Below are positions 56,083-64,000 of a stretch of DNA of 64,000 nucleotides, piece after piece. Within the stretch, counting starts at the first letter, position 1; each line of letters begins with the position of its first letter. The notes under the pieces were generated by a model, which was not told where the DNA came from, searched no databases, and saw only the letters and a program-made list of their open reading frames with translations. This DNA is from Colwellia sp. (GTDB taxonomy: Bacteria; Pseudomonadota; Gammaproteobacteria; Enterobacterales; Alteromonadaceae): positions 1-64,000 of the forward strand of contig JABSOX010000003.1 of the NCBI GenBank assembly GCA_013215655.1. Direction: 5' to 3'. The position numbers and the translations under genes are program-made.

Positions 56083-57504
56083 ATGACAACAACGCTCGAA
56101 CATTCGTCATACAACTACAAGGTGGTACGTCAATTTACCGTCATGACAGTTATATGGGGAATTGTTGGTACTCTAGTAGGTGTTCTTATCGCGGCGCAAT
56201 TAATTTGGCCAGTTTTAAACTTTGACACACCTTGGTTAACCTACTCTCGTCTTCGTCCCTTACATACCAATGCAGTAATTTTTGGCTTTGGTACCAGCGC
56301 CCTCTTTGCCTCTTCTTATTATGTGGTTCAGCGCACCTGTAGAACTGCGTTATATGGTGGAAAATTGGTAGCATTTACCTTTTGGGGCTGGCAAGCAGTT
56401 ATTGTTCTTGCCGCAATCACTTTGCCACTTGGTTATACCTCAAGTAAAGAATACGCTGAATTGGAATGGCCTATCGATATCCTCCTCGCTGTAGTTTGGG
56501 TTTCTTATGCTATTGTATTTTTCGGCACCATTATCAAGCGTAAAATGTCTCATATTTACGTTGCCAATTGGTTTTTTGGCGGTTTCATTATAACCGTTGC
56601 GGTATTGCATATTGGTAATAGCATGGTCATTCCTATTTCCATGACTAAATCTTATTCCCTGTATTCGGGTGCCATTGATGCCATGATGCAGTGGTGGTAT
56701 GGACACAATGCTGTTGGATTCCTACTGACTGCTGGTTTCCTTGGTATGATGTATTATTTTGTGCCTAAACAAGCCGAGCGTCCGGTTTATTCGTATCGTT
56801 TATCCATTGTTCATTTTTGGGCATTAATTTCTCTCTATATATGGGCCGGACCTCATCATTTGCATTACACCGCATTACCAGACTGGGTTCAATCGGTGGG
56901 TATGGTGATGTCAATGGTATTATTCCTCCCTTCATGGGGTGGTATGATCAACGGTATTATGACGCTTTCAGGCGCGTGGCATAAACTTCGTCATGACCCC
57001 ATTTTACGTTTCTTGATTGTTTCATTATCTTTTTATGGCATGTCGACCTTCGAAGGTCCCATGATGGCGATAAAATCGGTAAACGCCCTATCACACTACA
57101 CAGATTGGACCATTGGTCATGTTCATTCAGGTGCTTTAGGTTGGGTTGCTATGATCTCCATTGGTGCTATGTATCATTTGATTCCAGTGCTGTTTAACCA
57201 AGGGCGCATGTATAGCATAAAACTTATCAATGTACATTTTTGGCTGCATACAGTAGGCATCGTTTTATACATAGTTGCGATGTGGATTTCAGGTGTTATG
57301 CAAGGGTTAATGTGGCGAGCTGTTAATGCCGACGGTACCTTAACTTATAGTTTTGTTGAGAGTTTAACTGCGTCATACCCGTTCTACTTTATACGTTTTG
57401 TTGGTGGTCTATTGGTTGTTGCCGGATTCTTACTGATGGCCTATAACATGTTTAAAACAATGTATGCGCAAGACAATAGTCTTAAGCCAATTGAAGTAGC
57501 ATAG
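56083..57504 (+). CDS. ccoN: Cytochrome cbb3 oxidase subunit I
   Basis: Catalytic subunit of the high-affinity cbb3 oxidase: haem b, haem b3 and CuB in the inner membrane. 473 residues from ATG at 56083, preceded by AACGGA. An upstream frame to 56032 adds 17 residues without family resemblance. About twelve helices are visible. Metal-ligand histidines sit in [37 protein letters not shown] and [14 protein letters not shown]. It heads the operon ccoN-ccoO-ccoQ-ccoP, and its promoter region has an FNR box. Confidence 0.98.
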   Translation: MTTTLEHSSYNYKVVRQFTVMTVIWGIVGTLVGVLIAAQLIWPVLNFDTPWLTYSRLRPLHTNAVIFGFGTSALFASSYYVVQRTCRTALYGGKLVAFTFWGWQAVIVLAAITLPLGYTSSKEYAELEWPIDILLAVVWVSYAIVFFGTIIKRKMSHIYVANWFFGGFIITVAVLHIGNSMVIPISMTKSYSLYSGAIDAMMQWWYGHNAVGFLLTAGFLGMMYYFVPKQAERPVYSYRLSIVHFWALISLYIWAGPHHLHYTALPDWVQSVGMVMSMVLFLPSWGGMINGIMTLSGAWHKLRHDPILRFLIVSLSFYGMSTFEGPMMAIKSVNALSHYTDWTIGHVHSGALGWVAMISIGAMYHLIPVLFNQGRMYSIKLINVHFWLHTVGIVLYIVAMWISGVMQGLMWRAVNADGTLTYSFVESLTASYPFYFIRFVGGLLVVAGFLLMAYNMFKTMYAQDNSLKPIEVA

Positions 57505-57513
57505 GAGCCTAAT

Positions 57514-58170
57514 ATGACTAATAAACATAAAAATCAACATGAGAAAATAGAAACAAATATAGGTTTGTTTATCTTCTTCACTGTTATTGCGATTAGCATT
57601 GGTGGTTTAGTTGAAATCACACCGTTGTTCTTTCAAAAAGCACTAACAACACCTGTTGATAATTTAAGACCTTATACGGCCTTAGAAATGGAAGGTCGTG
57701 ATATTTACATTCGTGATGGCTGTCACGTTTGTCATAGCCAAATGATCCGTCCATTTAGAGCAGAAACAGAGCGTTATGGTCACTACAGTGTCGCTGGCGA
57801 GCATGTTTGGGAACATCCATTTTTATGGGGTTCTAAAAGAACAGGTCCAGATTTAGCACGTGTCGGTGGTCGTTATAGCGATGATTGGCATATTGCTCAT
57901 CTAATAGATCCTCGCTCAGTCGTTCCTGAATCTAATATGCCATCATTTAAATGGTTAAGTGAAAATATCCTAGATGGGGAATTAACCAAAAAGAAACTAG
58001 AAACGTTTAATTGGCTAACACGTAATCGTAGCCATAAAGATGAACAAGGTAATGCCATCCCATTATATTCCAAGGAAGAACTCGACGGCGCTAAAGCTGC
58101 GGTTAAAGGAAAAACAGAAATGGATGCTCTTGTAGCATATTTGCAATCCCTTGGTCATGCGTTGAAATGA
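57514..58170 (+). CDS. ccoO: Cytochrome cbb3 oxidase subunit II (monohaem c)
   Basis: 218 residues: one N-terminal membrane helix (about 16-40) and a periplasmic cytochrome c domain with GCHVCHSQ and the axial Met in ESNMPSF. The motif [30 protein letters not shown] is typical of CcoO. It starts nine bases after ccoN with a GGAG site and overlaps ccoQ by four bases. Confidence 0.97.
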   Translation: MTNKHKNQHEKIETNIGLFIFFTVIAISIGGLVEITPLFFQKALTTPVDNLRPYTALEMEGRDIYIRDGCHVCHSQMIRPFRAETERYGHYSVAGEHVWEHPFLWGSKRTGPDLARVGGRYSDDWHIAHLIDPRSVVPESNMPSFKWLSENILDGELTKKKLETFNWLTRNRSHKDEQGNAIPLYSKEELDGAKAAVKGKTEMDALVAYLQSLGHALK

Positions 58171-58352
58171 TGATGGACTATGGAACACTAAGAGGCTTAA
58201 TTGCCCTATTAATATTCGCACTTTTTATCATTATAGTGGTGTGGTCGTATAGCAAAAAACGAAAAGCTTCGTTTGATGTTGCTGCTAATTCTATTTTTGA
58301 TGAAGATAACAACGAAAAAGTCAACAAACAGGAGACTAATAATAATGTCTAG
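58167..58352 (+). CDS. ccoQ: Cytochrome cbb3 oxidase small subunit
   Basis: 61 residues with one membrane helix ([21 protein letters not shown]) followed by a basic and then acidic tail. This is the form of CcoQ, which stabilises the oxidase complex. Three consecutive in-frame ATG codons (58167, 58170, 58173) overlap the end of ccoO. The last codons overlap the start of ccoP. Confidence 0.9.
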   Translation: MMMDYGTLRGLIALLIFALFIIIVVWSYSKKRKASFDVAANSIFDEDNNEKVNKQETNNNV

Positions 58353-59313
58353 CTTCTGGAGTATTTGGATATCAGTACTAACTCTTGGCACCTTAGTAGG
58401 GTGTTATCTACTATTACGTTGGTGTTTAAATGATTATACCGGTGTTAAAGAAGGTGAGTCCATGGGACACAGCTTCGATGGCATAGAAGAATTGAATAAC
58501 CCGGTACCTAAATGGTGGAGTACGTTCTTCGTTTTAACCATTGTTTGGGGATTTGGTTATTTACTGCTTTACCCAGGATTAGGTAATTGGCAAGGTCTTT
58601 TAGGTTGGAAAAGCTCTAACCAAGGAATACTCAATATTGCTGAGTCCAAAGCACAAACAATCCAATCAAAAGCTGATGGGATGTTAATTCAATATGACCG
58701 TGAAATAGCTTCTGCAGATGCGAAATACGGTCCGATTTTTGAGGCTTATGCAGCACGCAGTATTGAAGACTTAGCAACAGATACTAAAGCGCTAAAAGTA
58801 GGTCAACGTCTATTTTTACAAAACTGTTCACAGTGTCATGGTTCAGATGCCCGTGGTACCACAGGTTTTCCTAATTTAGCCGACAAAGATTGGCTATACG
58901 GTGGTTCACCTGAGGCCATTAAACATAGCATCATGAACGGCCGAAATGCCAATGGCATGATGGCTTGGCAAGGCGCATTAGGTGGAGAGCAAGGTGTTAA
59001 AGACGTTGCCGCTTATGTGATTAGCTTAAGTGGTCGTGAAGTAGACCCTGTTGCCGCCGAAGCGGGTAAAGCTAAATTTGCTTTATGTGCGGCATGCCAT
59101 GGCGCTGAAGGACAAGGCAGTTTAGCTATGGGTATACCTCTAGGTGCTCCAAACCTTACTGACAATACGTGGTTGTATGGTGGTTCACAACGTGCAGTTG
59201 AAGAGTCTATCCGTAATGGTCGTGCCGGAGTAATGCCAGCATGGAGTCACATTTTAGGTGCTGAAAAAGTACATGTTATTAGTGCTTATGTGTATAGCCT
59301 TTCTCAAGACTAA
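58345..59313 (+). CDS. ccoP: Cytochrome cbb3 oxidase subunit III (dihaem c)
   Basis: 322 residues from ATG at 58345, preceded by CAGGAGAC. A frame opening at 58273 overlaps ccoQ and lacks a good site. Two membrane helices occur near the N-terminus (about 3-23 and 58-78, separated by GVKEGESMGHSFDGIEELNNPVPKWW), then two cytochrome c domains with NCSQCHG and LCAACHG. This is the electron-entry subunit. A terminator follows after the stop. Confidence 0.97.
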   Translation: MSSFWSIWISVLTLGTLVGCYLLLRWCLNDYTGVKEGESMGHSFDGIEELNNPVPKWWSTFFVLTIVWGFGYLLLYPGLGNWQGLLGWKSSNQGILNIAESKAQTIQSKADGMLIQYDREIASADAKYGPIFEAYAARSIEDLATDTKALKVGQRLFLQNCSQCHGSDARGTTGFPNLADKDWLYGGSPEAIKHSIMNGRNANGMMAWQGALGGEQGVKDVAAYVISLSGREVDPVAAEAGKAKFALCAACHGAEGQGSLAMGIPLGAPNLTDNTWLYGGSQRAVEESIRNGRAGVMPAWSHILGAEKVHVISAYVYSLSQD

Positions 59314-59336
59314 ATACATCTAGATCATACTATCCC

Positions 59337-59374
59337 AATGGCCTCATTAATTTAATTAATGAGGCCATTTTATT
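59337..59374 (+). terminator. Terminator between ccoP and fixH
   Basis: A 14-base perfect stem (AATGGCCTCATTAA, 59337-59350, with 59356-59369) and a short AT loop, followed by TTTATT. It separates the oxidase structural genes from the assembly genes. Confidence 0.88.
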
Positions 59375-59396
59375 AGTTCCTCTACAATAAACCCCG

Positions 59397-59402
59397 TATA
59401 AT
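59397..59402 (+). promoter_or_regulatory. Possible -10 element before fixH
   Basis: A perfect TATAAT 40 bases before the fixH start and just past the ccoP terminator. The matching -35 is weak, so this is a tentative promoter for the assembly-gene unit. Confidence 0.4.
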
Positions 59403-59441
59403 ATCGATAATAATTTAAAACATTTGAGAAAATAAAATTTA

Positions 59442-59936
59442 ATGAAAACATCTTGGTATAAAGAACCTTGGGCATGGTTTGTATTTATTCTTCCCTTTAC
59501 TGCCGTAGTTGCCGGTATAGCCACCTATTTTATTGCTAATAGTAATCCTGACCCTTTAGTTGTTGGTGATTATTATAAAAAAGGTAAAGCAATAAATATG
59601 GAAGTGGGTAAAGTTAAACACGCTCAAAAGTTAGGTATTCGCTTTGCACTAAAATTAACGAATAATGAATTAGTGATAAAACCAACCGGCATCGAAAAAA
59701 CATTTCCACTATTAAATGTTAATTTTTATCACCCAACTTTAGAAGGTAAGGACTTTTATTTAGCCCTAACGCCTGACGGTAATGGCTATTTTAGAAAGAC
59801 CTTTGACCATCCTGTAAATGGTAAGTGGAAAATAACCATTACTCCTTTTGAAGGTCATTGGAAGATACAAAATACTATCTACCTTCCTCAATCAAACTAT
59901 ATTGATATCATACCAAGCCCTACTGAAGCACAATAG
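59442..59936 (+). CDS. fixH: FixH-family cbb3 oxidase assembly protein
   Basis: 164-residue membrane-anchored protein. The N-terminus MKTSWYKEPWAWFVFILPFTAVVAGIATYFIA and the following DPLVVGDYYKKGKAINMEVGKVKHAQKLGI are characteristic of FixH, which works with the copper transporter CcoI in oxidase maturation. Its stop codon (TAG) shares one base with the GTG start of ccoI. No ccoG lies between ccoP and fixH, where some bacteria carry it. Confidence 0.9.
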   Translation: MKTSWYKEPWAWFVFILPFTAVVAGIATYFIANSNPDPLVVGDYYKKGKAINMEVGKVKHAQKLGIRFALKLTNNELVIKPTGIEKTFPLLNVNFYHPTLEGKDFYLALTPDGNGYFRKTFDHPVNGKWKITITPFEGHWKIQNTIYLPQSNYIDIIPSPTEAQ

Positions 59937-62317
59937 TGATTATTAACTGCTTCCATTGTGGAGAGGTTGTGCCTAAAGGCACTGATTTATCAGTTAATAT
60001 TGAAAATAATAAACAGCCGATGTGTTGTCTCGGTTGTCATAGTGTTGCAACAACGATAATTGATAATAATCTCAGCGATTATTATCGTTTTCGAACAGAG
60101 AACGCTCAAAAAGCTCAGCCGCTAATACCGCAACAATTAAAACAAAATCAGTTGCTTGATGATGATACATTACAAGATGAATTTACTTATAAAACTGAAA
60201 CTTACCGAGAAACGATATTAACCATTGATGGTATGAGTTGTGCCGCATGTGCTTGGTTAATCGAAATGCAGTTGTCTAAAGTATCCGGTATCATCTCTAT
60301 TAATGTTAACGCCACCACACAACGAGCCACAGTTCGCTGGAATAACGACCAAATAAAACTCAGTGATATTTTATTTAAAATCGATAAAATTGGCTATCAA
60401 GCCCTGCCCTTTAAAGCTAGTCAACAGGAAGCCTCTAATCAAAAATTAAGTAAAGCATTTATTAAACGTTTAGGTATTTCAGGCATTTTAATGATGCAAA
60501 TACTGATGATTGCTACTGGCCTTTATTTTGGTGCATTCTCTGATATGTCAACCATTAACCGGATGTACTTAAGATGGGTCAGTTTATTCCTGACAATGCC
60601 TATTATTACTTATGGTGCCTTTCCGTTTTATATTGGCGCAATAAAAGCGTTAAGAGTAAAACGTTTATCCATGGATGTCCCGGTTTCAATTGCAATTATT
60701 TTGGCGTTTAGCGCTAGTGCATGGGCAACATTAAGCCAACAAGGTGAGGTTTATTTTGAATCTGTTTCAATGTTTACCTTTTTATTATTAATTGGAAAAT
60801 TCTTAGAGTTTAGAGCACGTTTACGCGCAGCAGAAACCTCAGCAAACTTATTGAAGTTAATGCCCATGACCGCAACAATTATTTGTAATCAAGTAGAGCA
60901 ATTAATTGCAGCTAAAAAATTGAAAAAATTCGATATTGTCATTGTAAAGCCGGGTGAAACGATCCCCGCTGACGGCATTATTATTTCAGGTAAAAGCCAG
61001 TTAAATGAGTCAATGTTAACAGGCGAACAACTCCCTATAAATAAAACCGTCGGTGAGTCAGTATTTGCAGGCACCATTAATGGTGATGGCAACCTTAATA
61101 TTGAAGTAAAACAAGAAAACCAACATTCATTCTTAAGTCAACTCATTCGCCTAAGTGAATCATCACAAACACATAAACCTAAACTTGCACAGTTATCAGA
61201 TAAGATAGCGCAATATTTTGTTGGTATTATTTTACTAACAGCTATTTTTACGGCTCTTTATTGGCAACAACATTTACCAGAACAAGCCTTTTGGATCACC
61301 TTATCCGTATTAGTAGCAACTTGTCCTTGCGCACTATCATTAGCAACACCTACCGCACTCACCTGTGCAACAGTTAAATTAAACCGTGAAGGTATTATGG
61401 TGAAATCCAGTCATGTAATGGAAACTATTCCCTATATTGACTGTTTTGCTTTTGATAAAACAGGAACATTAACAACGGGCGAATTTGTTATAAACAAGGT
61501 AGTTATGGTTGATGTCAGTCAAAATAAAGAACATATATTGGCCATATCAGCGGCACTTGAGTCATATTCCGAACATCCTTTAGCAAAAGCTTTTACTACT
61601 TATCGTGATTTTAATATCAATATTGCAAACGCGGTTGTTGAACCCGGCGCGGGTATCTGTGGTGAATATCAACGATTCTGCTATAAAATTGGTAAGCCAT
61701 CTTGGTTGTTATCTGCAGAAGATTTAACTCAATACAGTGATGCTCAATGTGTTTTAATGGAAAATCAGCGTTTAATTGCGGTATTTTATTTACAAGACAA
61801 TATTAGGGATGATGCGGCAACATTACTTACCTATTTAAATAAGCAGCAAATTGATACCCTAATGATTTCAGGCGACAACCAATCAGGTTGCGATAGAGTT
61901 CAATCGATGCTGAGCCTAAATGCTGTTCACAGTGGTTTATCTGCTCAAGATAAAATGACTATCATCAAAAACAAACAAAAGAATCATACGGTAGCAATGT
62001 TGGGTGATGGCGTTAATGATACGCCAGTTTTTGGCACTGCACATGTATCAATTGCCATGGGCGGCGGCACTGATATTGCTAAAAATGGTGCTGATGTAAT
62101 TTTGTTAAATAATAAACTCAGCACAGTAATGACATTAAGAAGTATTGCCCAAAAAACTAAAAAAATTATTTGGCAAAATTATTTATGGGCGTTTGGCTAT
62201 AATGCGATTATATTACCACTCGCCGTAAGTGGACATATTACCCCTTATATGGCCGTTATTGGCATGTCGGCCAGTTCAATTTTAGTGATTAGCAATTCAT
62301 TAAGACTATTAAAGTAA
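59936..62317 (+). CDS. ccoI: Copper-exporting P-type ATPase for cbb3 assembly
   Basis: 793 residues, starting at GTG 59936. The N-terminal Cys-rich extension (NCFHCGE, CCLGCH at 30-34) is typical of CcoI/FixI and absent from ordinary CopA. A metal-binding HMA domain with MSCAACAW (102-105) follows, then six to eight membrane helices with TCPCALSLATPTA (CPC metal motif), the phosphorylation site DKTGTLTTGEF, TGEQLP and GDGVNDTP. It moves copper to the periplasm for CuB insertion. It is coupled to fixH upstream, and ccoS is 14 bases downstream. Confidence 0.96.
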   Translation: MIINCFHCGEVVPKGTDLSVNIENNKQPMCCLGCHSVATTIIDNNLSDYYRFRTENAQKAQPLIPQQLKQNQLLDDDTLQDEFTYKTETYRETILTIDGMSCAACAWLIEMQLSKVSGIISINVNATTQRATVRWNNDQIKLSDILFKIDKIGYQALPFKASQQEASNQKLSKAFIKRLGISGILMMQILMIATGLYFGAFSDMSTINRMYLRWVSLFLTMPIITYGAFPFYIGAIKALRVKRLSMDVPVSIAIILAFSASAWATLSQQGEVYFESVSMFTFLLLIGKFLEFRARLRAAETSANLLKLMPMTATIICNQVEQLIAAKKLKKFDIVIVKPGETIPADGIIISGKSQLNESMLTGEQLPINKTVGESVFAGTINGDGNLNIEVKQENQHSFLSQLIRLSESSQTHKPKLAQLSDKIAQYFVGIILLTAIFTALYWQQHLPEQAFWITLSVLVATCPCALSLATPTALTCATVKLNREGIMVKSSHVMETIPYIDCFAFDKTGTLTTGEFVINKVVMVDVSQNKEHILAISAALESYSEHPLAKAFTTYRDFNINIANAVVEPGAGICGEYQRFCYKIGKPSWLLSAEDLTQYSDAQCVLMENQRLIAVFYLQDNIRDDAATLLTYLNKQQIDTLMISGDNQSGCDRVQSMLSLNAVHSGLSAQDKMTIIKNKQKNHTVAMLGDGVNDTPVFGTAHVSIAMGGGTDIAKNGADVILLNNKLSTVMTLRSIAQKTKKIIWQNYLWAFGYNAIILPLAVSGHITPYMAVIGMSASSILVISNSLRLLK

Positions 62318-62330
62318 ATAAAGGAAAATA

Positions 62331-62534
62331 ATGAGCATTATTTATGTATTAATACCTATTGCCATATTACTTACTGCTATTGGCATTTATATTTTTTTCT
62401 GGGCAGTCAAAACTGAGCAGTTTGATGATTTAGAAAAACAAGGTTTAAGCATTCTTTTTGACGAGCAAGAGGATGTGCCAAGTCAAAATAAAAGTAAAAA
62501 CGAGTCAATAAAAGACCAGCAAAATGACACTTGA
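62331..62534 (+). CDS. ccoS: cbb3 oxidase assembly protein CcoS
   Basis: 67 residues with one N-terminal membrane helix and the conserved FFWAVKTEQFDDLEKQGLSILFDE segment of CcoS, needed for haem and copper insertion in CcoN. It is preceded by AAAGGAAAAT and overlaps the next gene by 11 bases. Confidence 0.93.
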   Translation: MSIIYVLIPIAILLTAIGIYIFFWAVKTEQFDDLEKQGLSILFDEQEDVPSQNKSKNESIKDQQNDT

Positions 62535-63195
62535 TTATTTTTCAGCATTTGTTATCGGGCTTATTGGTTCCGCTCATTGTGTAGGCATGTGTGGCGGCAT
62601 CGCCAGTATGTTAACAACGGCATTATCAAAACAAAACAAAACTTCCAATGTAACTCTCGTTTTCCTTTATAACACGGGTAGAATTTTCTCTTACGCACTT
62701 ATTGGCGCTATTGTCGGCTACACAGGTTCTACCGCAGCGAGAAATATGGGTATACCTCTCGCTGGATTGCGTTTAGTTGCAGCTATCTTCTTGATCTTTT
62801 TAGGTTTGTATTTAGGCCAATGGCTAATGTGGATCACTCGTATTGAGACTTTAGGAAAAATTCTTTGGCAAAAGATATCACCATTAAGTAAAAGTTTAAT
62901 TCCCGTTGATACCCCTCTAAAGGCACTTGGCCTTGGAGCCTTATGGGGATGGTTACCTTGTGGACTAGTTTACTCAACACTTACATGGTCAATGGCAAGT
63001 GGTAATGCACTATCCGGTGCGCTAATTATGCTATGTTTTGGTCTTGGTACTCTACCAGCGTTAGTCCTAATGTCATTAAGTACAATAAAGATCAAACAAT
63101 TCGTTAATCAGCCTTTTTTAAGAAAAACCCTTGCTTTTGGCATCATTCTCTATGGTATTTACAGCTTAATCGTTGCATATCACCTATTGTTCTAA
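62524..63195 (+). CDS. Sulfite exporter TauE/SafE-like membrane protein
   Basis: 223 residues with six to seven membrane helices. IGSAHCVGMCGGIASML at the N-terminus and GLGALWGWLPCGLVYSTLTWS in the second half are conserved in the family member that always sits beside ccoS (annotated sulfite exporter/heavy-metal transport family). The paired Cys motifs (HCVGMC and PCGLVY) suggest a role in copper handling or thiol chemistry during oxidase assembly, which is not proven. It overlaps ccoS, so it is translationally coupled. Confidence 0.9.
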   Translation: MTLDYFSAFVIGLIGSAHCVGMCGGIASMLTTALSKQNKTSNVTLVFLYNTGRIFSYALIGAIVGYTGSTAARNMGIPLAGLRLVAAIFLIFLGLYLGQWLMWITRIETLGKILWQKISPLSKSLIPVDTPLKALGLGALWGWLPCGLVYSTLTWSMASGNALSGALIMLCFGLGTLPALVLMSLSTIKIKQFVNQPFLRKTLAFGIILYGIYSLIVAYHLLF

Positions 63196-63238
63196 TATGA
63201 TCCGCATCATTATATAGCTAAAATGTGTACGAGTATTT

Positions 63239-63958
63239 ATGCAAGACAACCAATGTCAAGGTCAACAACATATTCACTGTCAAAGCTGTAGTATCAGTGA
63301 ATTATGCATCCCTTTTTCTTTAAATGATAAAGAACTCGAAACATTAGACAATATTATCGATCGTAAACGTCCTATTCATAAAGGCGAACAAGTCTTTCAA
63401 GACGGTGATAAAATGCAATCACTGTACGCTATTCGCTCAGGTACATTTAAAACATTCACAGTGAGTGAACAAGGTGAAGAACAGATCACCGGTTTTCATC
63501 TCGCTGGAGATTTATTAGGTTTTGATTCAATAGCAACAGGTGAGCACCCAAGCTTTGCTAAAGCGCTTGAAACATCAATGGTATGTGAGATCCCTTACAA
63601 TACACTTGATGAACTTTCTAATTCGATGCCTAAATTAAAGAAACAAATTTTACGCATGATGAGTTCAGAAATTCGTTCAGATCAAGAGATGCTAACTTTG
63701 CTTAACCGAAAAAATGCAGAACAACGTTTAGCAACTTTTATTAGTACACTAGCCGCGAGATACCATGCCCGTGGATTATCTGCAGTAGAATTTAGATTAA
63801 CCATGACGCGCAGTGATATCGGCAACTATATTGGCCTCACTGTTGAGACAATTAGTCGTTTACTTAATCGTTTCCACAAAAATGGTTTAATTCTGGTTGA
63901 AGGCAAATTAATTACTATTTTGAATAGTGATAAACTCACCGAAACAGCAGCTTTATAG
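63239..63958 (+). CDS. fnr: Anaerobic regulator FNR/EtrA
   Basis: 239-residue global regulator of oxygen response. It has the cluster ligands [10 protein letters not shown] (Cys14, Cys17, Cys23) plus a Cys in SMVCEIP (about 116), the FNR arrangement for a 4Fe-4S cluster. The effector domain includes [35 protein letters not shown], and the helix-turn-helix reads [23 protein letters not shown], with ETISR as in E. coli FNR for TTGAT half-sites. The position after the ccoS unit matches etrA in Shewanella. It is 43 bases after the SafE-like gene and ends 42 bases before the window edge. Confidence 0.96.
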   Translation: MQDNQCQGQQHIHCQSCSISELCIPFSLNDKELETLDNIIDRKRPIHKGEQVFQDGDKMQSLYAIRSGTFKTFTVSEQGEEQITGFHLAGDLLGFDSIATGEHPSFAKALETSMVCEIPYNTLDELSNSMPKLKKQILRMMSSEIRSDQEMLTLLNRKNAEQRLATFISTLAARYHARGLSAVEFRLTMTRSDIGNYIGLTVETISRLLNRFHKNGLILVEGKLITILNSDKLTETAAL

Positions 63959-64000
63959 GTTCATTTTTTAACAATAAAAAGCTTGCTAGTAGATAACCAG

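Overview
The window reads as a chromosomal segment of a low-GC marine gammaproteobacterium of the order Alteromonadales, most likely Colwellia or a close relative. This rests on AT-rich codon use, gene families typical of that order (DUF3083, DUF3718, DUF2069, DUF2066), a liu leucine-degradation operon under a MerR-type LiuR, and a cbb3 oxidase cluster that ends in an fnr/etrA homologue as in Shewanella. I see no prophage, CRISPR array, rRNA operon or intact insertion sequence. The assignment is by protein recognition from memory, not by a database search.

Layout. 1-993: 3' part of a LacI-family regulator cut by the window edge. 1.4-6.4 kb: sbcB, an outer-membrane barrel protein, and a diheme cytochrome lipoprotein whose C-terminus looks like a cupredoxin. 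6.4-9.8 kb (minus): a three-gene module of solitary periplasmic binding protein, Tll0287-like c-heme protein and chemoreceptor. 10.2-12.2 kb: a beta-hydroxyacid dehydrogenase, then a glutathione peroxidase overlapping an OhrR-like regulator behind a strong promoter with a palindromic operator. 12.2-16.3 kb: an exported protein of unknown role divergent from a histidine kinase and sigma-54 response regulator. 16.4-19.7 kb (minus): a MATE exporter and uvrB. 20.3-20.8 kb: tRNA-Asn followed by two decayed tRNA-Asn copies.

20.9-32.3 kb is mainly housekeeping: perM, a TusA-like protein, bepA, an ArsC-like reductase, DUF2069, a large putative metalloprotease lipoprotein, hda and DUF2066 divergent from purMN, DUF3108 and a YafJ-like amidotransferase. 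32.5-45.9 kb is acyl-CoA metabolism: fadE, a thiolase, and liuRABCDE-scoAB. The liu enzymes take isovaleryl-CoA to acetoacetate and acetyl-CoA. The CoA transferase and divergent thiolase finish the route to acetyl-CoA. Matching inverted repeats (TTTACG-N4-CGTAAA type) in the intergenic region suggest that LiuR controls both sides.

46-54.7 kb is more mixed: a small DUF3718 protein, a tandem array of about 162-bp units rich in hairpins, an M28 peptidase, a Cache-type chemoreceptor, an alkC-like DNA glycosylase gene interrupted by an in-frame TGA, a DUF3083 protein, a LysE exporter and a small lipoprotein. 54.9-64 kb is the microaerobic respiration cluster: an FNR-type regulator, ccoNOQP, then fixH-ccoI-ccoS-SafE-like transporter and a second FNR-type regulator. 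No ccoG is present in the cluster.

I did not find a clearly new defence or biosynthetic system. The items most worth a second look are the binding-protein/c-heme/chemoreceptor module, the cytochrome-cupredoxin fusion, the decayed tRNA-Asn array, the 162-bp repeat family, the interrupted alkC, and a membrane protein whose coding sequence seems to begin upstream of any normal start codon.
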